A stretch of DNA of 64,000 nucleotides, taken from NCBI GenBank assembly GCA_964569265.1, contig CAZMTO010000002.1, forward strand, positions 1 to 64,000. The letters run 5' to 3'. Each line of letters opens with the position of its first letter. The first letter of the stretch is position 1. Of the stretch, positions 1-9,800 are shown in pieces. The notes under the pieces were generated by a model, which saw only the letters and a list, made by a program, of their open reading frames with translations, did not search any database and was not told the DNA's origin. Position numbers and translations under genes: made by a program. The stretch is from Avidehalobacter sp964569265. GTDB taxonomy: Bacteria > Bacillota > Dehalobacteriia > UBA4068 > UBA4997.

Positions 1-105
1 CTGGGTGTTATACTGCTGCTGTCGTCGCTGGCGGCGGTGCTGGGTTGGTACAAACTGGTACACAGCGGCTTAAAAATTGCCCTGCTTGATGATGAGCGCA
101 AATAA
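1..105 (+). CDS. C-terminal end of an unidentified membrane protein (partial)
   Basis: The open frame enters from the left edge and ends at a TAA at 103-105, giving 34 residues. It holds one hydrophobic stretch (LGVILLLSSLAAVLG) followed by a short charged tail ending in DDERK, as in the last transmembrane helix and cytoplasmic tail of an integral membrane protein. The start lies outside the window, so no family can be named. A hairpin terminator lies about 50 bases downstream. Confidence 0.6.
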   Translation: MGVILLLSSLAAVLGWYKLVHSGLKIALLDDERK

Positions 106-157
106 AAATTTATTGGTAAAAAAATTTTGTCGAATTATGCGGCGTAAGTTAATAAAC

Positions 158-195
158 AAAGCACCAGCTAAACTGCTGTTTGGCGGTGCTTTTTT
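158..195 (+). terminator. Intrinsic terminator after the partial gene
   Basis: An 8-bp stem (aaagcacc at 158-165 with ggtgcttt at 185-192) runs into a T tract. It ends the transcript of the partial membrane-protein gene and separates it from the B12-controlled region. Confidence 0.75.
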
Positions 196-231
196 GTTGT
201 TTGGCGGGCGGTTTGGCCGCTTTTACAAGGC

Positions 232-260
232 TTGCTTTTTTCGTTTTTATATATTATTAT
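232..260 (+). promoter_or_regulatory. Putative sigma-A promoter of the first riboswitch transcript
   Basis: TTGCTT at 232-237 and TATTAT at 255-260 are separated by 17 bases. The riboswitch P1 stem begins about 25 bases after the -10 box, similar to the second riboswitch. The region is AT-rich and a second -10 match (TATAAT, 258-263) overlaps, so the exact boxes are uncertain. Confidence 0.45.
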
Positions 261-284
261 AATAGGTAAATGATGAATAATGCG

Positions 285-471
285 CAGTTAAGTGCCTTTG
301 CAGGTGTTTTGGTCTGCAAGGGTGAAAAGGGAAGTCCGGTGAGAATCCGGCACGGTGCCGCCGCTGTGAGATTGCGCTGCCAAGGGGCTAAAGCCCGCCA
401 TTGTACCCACTGTGGTATGAGAAGGTTTGGCAGTATTTATGCAATTTATAGTCAGAAGACCTGCTTAGCTG
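285..471 (+). ncRNA. Cobalamin riboswitch 1
   Basis: The 3' B12 box agtcagaagacctgct is at 450-465. The conserved core (gggaagtccggtg, then gccgccgctgtgag, then aagcccgccattg) lies upstream in the expected order. A P1 helix forms between cagttaag (285-292) and cttagctg (464-471) with one G-U pair. An intrinsic terminator follows at 536-568, so B12 binding most likely causes premature termination. The controlled gene is the giant SLH protein at 801. Confidence 0.93.
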
Positions 472-535
472 TAAGCTACAAGCTCTGTCGGTTTTGCAGG
501 GGGTGGCTGTTGATTTGTATACGGATATATACGGT

Positions 536-568
536 TCCGCTACTCAATTTTGGGTAGCGGATTTTTTT
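536..568 (+). terminator. Riboswitch 1 expression-platform terminator
   Basis: A 7-bp stem (ccgctac at 537-543 with gtagcgg at 554-560) is followed by seven T. It lies between the cobalamin aptamer and the giant SLH gene, as expected for an OFF switch acting on transcription. Confidence 0.85.
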
Positions 569-735
569 ATGAATTGACAATAGCGGCACATCTGCTGTGT
601 CATATAATTTCTCGCTTGTCGGCGTACCATTTGTACGCCTCCGGCGACTCGAAATTCTATTCCTTGCATCTGCACCACTCTTGCAATTCATCTATTTAAT
701 ATGAATTGACAACAGCGCCACATCTGCTGTGCCAT
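569..735 (+). repeat. Dispersed structured repeat, copy A, between short direct repeats
   Basis: Bases 578-689 match the start of copy B (from 11,789) with four C/T differences. One falls in a hairpin (ggcgtac...gtacgcc) and keeps pairing as G-U. The block is bracketed by an imperfect 35-base direct repeat (569-603 and 701-735, about 32 of 35 identical). It occupies the leader after the riboswitch terminator and before the giant SLH gene. No convincing reading frame or promoter was found in it. Confidence 0.75.
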
Positions 736-800
736 TATGGTATAACCCGCTTTATGCGGTTGGTTATATAATAAAAATTTTATGAAAGGAGTCTGTTGTG

Positions 801-3800
801 ATGAAACGAAAGTTTTTAGCTTATCTGCTTATGCTGACAATGCTGTTTAACATTGCTATGCCTTATGGCGCTTATGCAACTGATTTGCAGTCAGACGGCT
901 TTAGTCAGGTGCTGACAGATAACGAAACCGAAACTGGCAACGACGCGACCGATGAAGTCGACGGTGCAGCTACCGCAGATACACCGTCAGCCGATGCAGA
1001 ACAGGAAGCCCCCACCGGGGATACGCCTGCTGTTGACGAAGACTATGAAGCGGAATCTGATGGAAAGGAGGCAGACGAGCCGGAACAGCCGGCAGCAGAC
1101 GAGCAGCCTGTTGAGCAGCCGGAACAGCCCGCAGCAGATGAACAGCCTGTTGAACAGCCGGAGCAGCCCGCAGCAGATGAACAGCCTGTTGAGCAGCCGG
1201 AGCAGCCCGCAGCAGATGAACAGCCTGTTGAGCAGCCGGAGCAGCCCGCAGCAGATGAACAGCCTGTTGAGCAGCCGGAACAGCCCGCAGCACCTGTTTT
1301 GGGTGGAGAACTTACTGTCGGTTATTTAAATACCCTGCAAACAGCGGTAGATGCTTATAATTCGGCAGCTAACCTGATATTGCAGGTGGATGGCGGTAAC
1401 TACTGGTCTAACATCGGTGAGGTTAAGGTATATAATTATAACACCGCCACCGGTGAAAAGGGTGACGAAATTACTGTGCCCGCCAAAGTTGCCGGTGTAT
1501 ATTCCATAAGTCTGGCAGCCGGTGATTACTGGGTAGAAGGTTACCATTTTAACACCAAAGCACTGCTTGGCGGTATGCATATTGCCGTTACCGATACGCC
1601 TGCCACCTACAATATTAAAAACCTTGTAAACATTAAAGCTACCAATGCTGCATTCAGCCTTAGCTTAAAGGCAACCTCGGCAGATGGTACTGTAGAGCGC
1701 AAATTGGAGCCGGTATCTGACGGCAGAGGTGCTTATACCTGTATTTTTGTGTATGGCGAAACCGTTACGGCTACCTTTACACCTACCGATGAGACCATTA
1801 TGACATCGCCGGTAAGTGCATCTATAACGCCTAACTCTAATAACTATGAATACGCCGGCCCGCAGGCCGCCTTTAAAATTTACCATTATCTTACTGTAAC
1901 CGCGCCGCTTGGTTCTACCATAGATGCCGGTATTATGGTAAATTACTTTAAATTTGACTTTGCTGAACCGGTAGGAGAGGCTGTTAACACCGAAACTACC
2001 ACCAGCCTTAAATTTAAGCTGCCTGAAGCCCTTGGTACCAATATTTGGAACGGCCTGCTGGAAAGTCACTTTATTCGTGTGCAGCACCCTGATGGCATTA
2101 CCTATTGGAACGGTGCAAGATGGAACGCTGATACCACTGTTGAAGTTAGCTCGTCTGATTTGCGCATTGGCGACAGCAGCTTTAACAGCAAAACGGTTGT
2201 TAACGATTTCAGCAACAGCATATTAGACCTTGGCAACCTGTATATGAGCGTTAATGCCCAGGGCTTTTTGCCGATGAGCATTGGCGATACCCACGAAGTA
2301 AACCTGCACCGCAACTGGCAGGCTGTAGACAGCTACTGGCCCAGTATAGTTGCCCTGCCCGATATGCATTTTGAGGTTGTAGACTTAGACGGTAACCCCA
2401 GTGATGTTGTTACCATTGAACCTACCACCAAATACAACAATTCTCAGGTAAATGTTAAGGCTAACAAAAACGGCACGGCCATTGTGCTGGTAACCTACGA
2501 TGCTGTTACTCTGGAAAAAGCCTACGATATTACCGATGAAGGTGAAACCAGCAACTGCCTGACGTTTTCGGCTATCTGGCCGGAATTTACCGGTGTGTTT
2601 GTGGTAAATGTTGGCAGCAATGCCGATATTAACACCAATATGATATTGCAGCGTATTGACCCCAACAAGGCCGATATTACTGCTACCACGCAAACCACGG
2701 CGCTTGATGCCGAACACGACATTTTGTTCTATACCGGTAATGAAGGTGCCGGCTTTAGCTTTAAGCCGGAAGACGGCTGCACCGTAAGTGTGGCACGTTG
2801 TAACATTGCCGGCGGCAAAATGAGCTTTAACGGTTTTACTGCCGATAACGTTACTGTTGCCGATGACGGTACGGTTACGGTAAAAGGCTTAAAAGACGGC
2901 CGCCATATTGTTAAGGTAGAAAAAGGCGGCAAGGCAGTTTATCAGGTGGTAACTGCCCGCAGCATCAGCTACGATTTGTATAAGGAAGATGGCGAAACCC
3001 CGATTACTGCCGAAAACCCGGCTATGCCCGGCGATAAGGTAGTGGTACAGTTCCACAGGCTGGTAAACCCGGCAGAACGTTTGGCCGGTGCGTATAACTT
3101 TACTGCCAGCGTAACCCTGCGCGATGTTGATAATACTATGTTCCAGAGCGTTAAGGCTGTGCCCGGTACCACCTATGGCTCTTATATCTTTAACGGTGTC
3201 GAAAGTAGCCAGCGCCTTACGGTAACTATTCCGCGTTATATTGCCGAAGACAGCTACGACCTTCTGGGTTCTATCTATGTGGGTGGCTTTGGCAACGCAC
3301 CCGGCGCTCACCGTTTGCCCTATATGCGCTACGGTGCCGAACGTGAAAAAGGCTTAAGTGCCGGTGCCGGTGGCGATAATTGCCGCATTGAAAATATTTC
3401 GATACCGGTTAAGCCCGCTGTAATGAAGGAACGTACCCTGATTTTGCAGGACGAAAGCACATCGGAAAAATTGACCGATATTAGCGCGCTTAGCATTAAG
3501 CTTACCGATTTGGACGGCGAAAACATTAGGCTTACCGGTGATAAATTTACCGTGCCGGCAGGCACCTATAACTATGATATCAGCGGTGCCGGTGTGCGCC
3601 GCGCCCAGGGCAGCATTGCTGTTACCGAAGATGGCCTTGAATATACCGTAACGGTGGTTAAAACTGCTGCCAATGCCTGGGGCGGTTCAGAAGAAACCGA
3701 GCCTGCCCAGATAGACGGTGTTTATCAGATTGGTACCGGTGCCGAACTGGCCTGGTTCTCTCGTCAGAATATAAACAGGGTGGCTGTTAGCGGCAAGCTT

Positions 3801-6800
3801 ACGGCTGATATTGATCTGGCTAACTATGCCTGGAACAACAACAACCCCAATGCCTACGTAACTACGTCGGTTATTTTAGACGGTGACGGGCATACGATTT
3901 CCGGTCTTAATGCTACCAATGGTCTGTTTGTAATGGTAGGCAACGGCTCTAAATTTACTAACCTTACTGTAGAAGGTGTGGTAAACTGTGTTGGCAGCGG
4001 TGCCGCTATTGTCGGCAATGCTACCGGCACCACCTTTGAAAACTGCGTAAGCAAGGTAAATATTGTAACCAGCGGCCCCAATGTTGGCGGCATAGTTGGC
4101 TTTGCTACCAATGTTATTGTTAAAAACTGTGTAAACGAAGGTGACATTACCTCTGTTGCCAGCACCACACCGGCAAGCTATCTGGGTGGTTTGGTTGGCC
4201 AGGCAGCAGGCAGCAGCTACGTACAGATTGAGAACGGCCAAAACAAGGGCAACATTACCGGTAATGGCCAATATGCCGGCGGTATTATTGCTTATGTAAA
4301 CAGCACTTTGGATAACCGTATTATCGGCTGTATAAATAACGGCGATGTGGCCCAGGGTATGGCTTGCGGCGGTATTGTTGGCCAGGCCAAGGCCAAGCTG
4401 GTTATGCAGGATTGCTATAACACCGGCAAAAGCTCGGAAGGTGGCCTGGCAGGCAACTTTGGCGGCTATGGTAGCTGGGGCACTGCCGATAACAATAGCC
4501 CGGCAATTGCCAAAAACTGCTACAGCACCGGCGAGGCCGGCAGCAAGGCTCTGTTTGGTGAATTTGCCGGTTGGGCCAGCGAAACCAACACCTTTGCCGA
4601 AAATTGTGTTTACTTGCAGGGCTTAAAGGCCGACCCCAACGGCACTGAGCTTACGGCCGAACAGTTAAAGGAATTTACCCCGATAGCCAGCGCCATTAAA
4701 CCGGTTTGCGGCGGTGACCGTTACCCCGCACTTAGCTGGGAGCCCGGTGTAAAATTCCACGAGGTTGGTACTACCGGTGCAACTATACCTGCTGCCTGTA
4801 CCACCGATGGTTATACCGAATACACCTGCAAAAACTGTAACAAGGGTTATAAAGATAATTTTGTAAGTGCTTTGGGCCATAGCTGGTGTGAAGATGATGG
4901 TACCGGCGATTGCACCGATTGTAATTACACTGCGCCCACCTGTACTGCCGGCGGCAGTCTGGTACGCACCTGTAAAAACGCGGGTTGCGAAGAAACCAAC
5001 GTAACCGCCGTAAAGGCACTGGGGCACAACTGGTGTACGCACGATGTAAACAGCACCTGCGAGCATTGCTCTTATACCACGGTGGCCGGTTGTACTAATG
5101 ACGGCGTGCTTACCCGCATTTGTACGCACGACGGTTGCGAAGAACCTAAAACGGCTGTTGTGCCTGCTTTGGGCCATATGATTAACGAGGCGGCAAAGGA
5201 TGACCACCCGGCCTATGTTATCAGTGACTGCGCACGCAGCGGCTGCGATGTTAAAAACCACAAATTCTGGAAGAGCCCCTACTTTGAGCATATGACCCTG
5301 CCGGATGATTATACCAAAGTAAAAGATCTTTCGATGAACACGGCTGAAGTAGGCTGGAAGTATAACAGCGAAAATCAGCGTTTTGAAAACCACGGCGTAT
5401 TTGAAAAAGTATCCTTTAACTTTACGCTGCTTACCAGCGGCACTTTAGAATTTGGCTTTGGCTGCCGCCAAACCTACGGTTTTTATGATAACGGCATTGT
5501 AACCCTTGCCAAGGGCGATACTGTGCTGATATCTGATACCATTAACTGGCAAAATATGAACGACTTTGCCTTTAAGCAATACGAAAAGGTTTTGGCCAAG
5601 GGTACCTATACCTTAAGCTTTGAAATGACCAAGGGCACTTATACCGACCCGGATGCCTATTTGTATTTTAAGGATGTTAAGCTTGCTGCGCACGATGTAG
5701 AGGTAAACGAGGCTGATATTACGGCAGCACAGGATGTTGTTGCCAAGATTGAGGCTATTGATAAAACCGTTACCCTGGACAGCGAGCGCAATATTGTATC
5801 GGCACGCAATGCCTATGATGCCCTGACCGATGCACAGAAGCAGTTGGTAAATAATTTAAGTACCTTAACGGCGGCCGAGGCTGCTTTGCAGGCCCTTAAA
5901 GATGCTGCTGCGGCACCCAAAAATATCACTGTTTATGTATCTTACTACAAAGAGGGCGAATTTGTTTACGGTGACGATACAGCAAAAACCCTGCTGCACA
6001 AGGCCCCTGTCACTTTAGAAGGCACAGCATCTGACACCTTTAATATGGCTGATGCGTTTAAAGCCTTCCATACCAAGTATTATGCCGGTGGCGAAGCCGG
6101 TTACGAAGGCGATAGCTGGGTAAGCAAGTTCTGGGGCGAAAGCACATCTATGGTGGGCTACGCCAAAAACAACGCTTGGGTACTTAGTGCCCAGGAAGCT
6201 GTAGCTGATAACGATACCCTGACTTTGTATGTTCTTAAAGATACCACGCAGTATTCCGATCTGCTTACCTGGTTTGATAAGGACAGCTACAACGCAACTG
6301 CCGGTACAGCCAAAAGCTTTACCGTAAATGGTGTTAACCTTATGGGCTCCGGTGATAAGAACCCCGCCGTTGCCAAGCCGGCCGGCGCAACCATTAAGGT
6401 GTATAATGCCGAAGGCACCGAGCTTGAAGCATTGGCCACCACAACCGATACCAACGGTATGTTTAAGTTGACCATACCTTATAACGGCACCTACACGGTA
6501 GTTGTCAGCGGCACTTGCAGCTACACAATGTCCGGCGGTTATTATGACGGCGAAACCAGAACCGATGCGCCTGTTGTACCCACCCGCTGCACTGTTGTGG
6601 CAAGCGGCGGCCAGGATGCTCCGGCAAAACCGGTTACCCCCACCTTTGGCACCAACCTTACCGGCGGTGTTGTAATGTATGTTAAGGGTGATACGGCAAC
6701 AGCCCTTACCGTTGCCGCTACCGTTACCGATGAAGGTACCTTGAGCTATAAATGGCAAAAGAGTACCAACGGCACCGATTGGACAGATATTGCCGATGCT

Positions 6801-9800
6801 GCAACTGCCAGCTACACCCCGGCAACCGATGCTTTGGGTACGGTTTATTACCGTTGCGTGGCTGTTAATACCTTGGGCGGCCAAACCGCTATGGCTAACA
6901 GCGCTGCCGTACAGGTAGAAGTTTATGACGAAACGATGAAAGGCCGCGGTACCGCTGATGACCCGTATGTTATCCGCACCGAAGCCGACCTGCTGGCCAT
7001 AAATAAAAACCTGGCAGCACATTATATCTTAAAGGCAGATATTGCCCCCGCTACCTGGCAAAGTGCTATTGCCTCTACCGGCAGCACCGCCTTTACCGGC
7101 ACCTTAGACGGTAACGGCCATACCATTACTTTGCCGCAGGGCGCAACGGCCGGTCTTATCGGCAACGGCAATGCCACTACTGTGGTTAAAAACCTGCGTT
7201 TGGTAGCACCCGGTGTAAGCAGCAGCCAAAAAATGCCTGCCCTGCTGTTTGACTACAAATCTGCCGGCGGCATAAACGTTTATAACTGTGCGGTTATTGG
7301 TACGCTTAATGTAACCAACAGCAGCGCTACCTATGCCGGCGGTATAATAGCACGTGTAAGCAACAACAATGTAAATGTTAAAAACTGCTACGCAGCAGTT
7401 ACCATTAACCCCGGAGAAAGCAGTGCCAAGTGCGGCGCTCTGTTTGGCGTGGTATCTTATGGCAAGGTAAGCGATGTTTACTACGACAGCACCCTTATGG
7501 CTAACGGTGTGGGCGATACCGGCAAGGCAGAACCTGTTGGTATGGCTACAGCCGATTTGAAGCTGGCTGCCGAAACCTTGAACAAAAACAAGCCGGAGGG
7601 TATGCTTAGCTGGCAAAATGCTGCTGATGATTACCCGGTATTTGGCGAACACGCCTTTGTACAAAGCGGCAGTGTAAGCATAACCGGTGACTTAAAGGCC
7701 GGTGCAACCGTTACTGCTGTTGACAATTTGACCGGCACCGGTACCAGAAGCTATAGCTGGTATAAGGTAGACGGTAATGGCAAAGAAACTCTGATAGAAA
7801 ATGCAACTGCCAAGGATTATACCCTGACTGCGGCCGAAGTAGGTTACAAGGTTAAGGTTGTTGTAGCTGTGGCAAATGCTCTGGGCGGCAACACCGATTA
7901 CACCACCGATTCGGCGGTAGCATCTGATAAGCTGGTAAACGTAACCTTTAAGGTAACCCCGGCAGATGCTAATGTATTGGTAGTAAATTCGGCCGGCATA
8001 ATAGTGAGCAGCGGCCAAACCACAGTAAGTCTGGCGGCAGAAAGCAGCTTTAAGTATTATGTTGGTAAAAACGGCTACACACCGGTAGCTAAAACCCTTA
8101 CCACCGGCACTGCCGACAGCACCGAAACCGTTGCTTTGGCAGCTAAAAAACTGCCCGGCTTCAGCAGCGAAGAAACCTATAATATGCTTATCGGCAACAT
8201 CAGCAAGCTGCCCAACTTCCCCACCAGTGTAGACGAAGCTGTGTTAAAGTGGTGTGTACCGGTTGGTACCAACTATAGCCCCGGTGAGCCTACCAACCCG
8301 GTATTTGTGGGCGATGACCTGTTTATGGCCGGTAATGTTAAAGCCGAAGACGGCAACGGCTACTTTATTAAAAAGCTTGACCCCGCTACCGGCAAGGTGC
8401 TTAAAAAAGTTCAGTTAGAAACTAACGTTAACTACACCTACAACTACTTCTTAACTACGTCGGAAGATATGTTGTTTATTATGACCAAAACGGGCGTAGA
8501 AGCTTACGACACCGATTTGAACAGACTGTGGGTAAGTGATAAGATGCCCGGCTCTCAGGGCCTGTGCCCCATCAACTATTCCGACGGTTATGTTTACGGC
8601 GGCACCTGTATGGCTAATACCTCGGTATTCTTCTGCCTTAGCGCTGCCGACGGTTCTCTGGTATGGCAAAATGCCCCCGATGTTGGCAGTGGCAGAGAAA
8701 CCGGTCATTATTGGGCCGGCGGCTGTATCATCGGTGATTATGTAGTTTATGGTTCTGACGGCGGCCGCATTTATGCAGCCAACAAATACACCGGTAAAAT
8801 TGCATCTACCGTAGATGTTGCTACCGGCGCCAATGTTCGCAGCTCTGTTGCGTATGATAACGGCAAAATTTACTTTACCAGCACAGACGGTTATGTTTAT
8901 GTTGCAAACTTTGATCAAACCAACGGCCAAATCAGCGACCTTAAATCGGCACTGGTTGGCATAAAGGCAGAAGGCGGCGGCTTTGGCGGCACTACCACCG
9001 CTACCCCGGCAATTTACAACAACCGCCTGTATGTAGGCTCCAGCAGCTATTTTGCTGTATTTAATGCCACCACGCTGGAAAATATTTATCGCACCGAACA
9101 AAAGCACGGCACCCTGCGTGATTTGCGTTTGGTAGCAGACGACGCTAACAAGTGTGTATATGCTTTTGCAACCTATTACACTACGCCCGGCGGTTTGGTA
9201 ATGTACACCGATAAAGCAGACCAGACAACTCCTTCGGCAGAATCTGACTTTGGTATCTTTATGACGGATACAACCAAGCAGTACGGCGCATCTATGCCGA
9301 TATTTGGCCCGGACGGTACAATTTATGCCAGCAACGATAAAGGTTATCTTTCTGCCTACATTAAGCCGGCGGCATACCTTACCGGTTTAACGGCAGATGT
9401 TGGTAAATTCTCGGCTGAATTTGACAAAAAGGTAATGCAGCACGAGCTGGTTGTGCCGGTTGGTACTAAAGAAGTTACCCTGAACATTACTGCCGATGAT
9501 GGTGCTGCTGTTACTGTTGACGGCAAGGAATTGCAGGGTAAAACCTACAAGGTGGCCTTGGCAGATGAAGCTGCTAACGTAACTATTGGTGTTGCCAAAA
9601 ATAACTGCGAGCTTACCTATAAGATTGCTATCCGTGCAATCCATACTGATAATTCGATTAGTGTGGCTACCAGCACCAGCAACAACATCGCTATAGACAC
9701 CAAGGCAATCAGCGCTTATGATGGCAAAAACAATGTATATGTTATCACCGGCGGCAACGATGATATCCGTATCTGGTTGGCTCCCACCGATGCCAAGGCT

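Noticed and set aside
1080..1292. CRISPR-like periodic repeat
   Set aside because: The 39-base units are contiguous, in frame and coding, with no spacers or cas genes.
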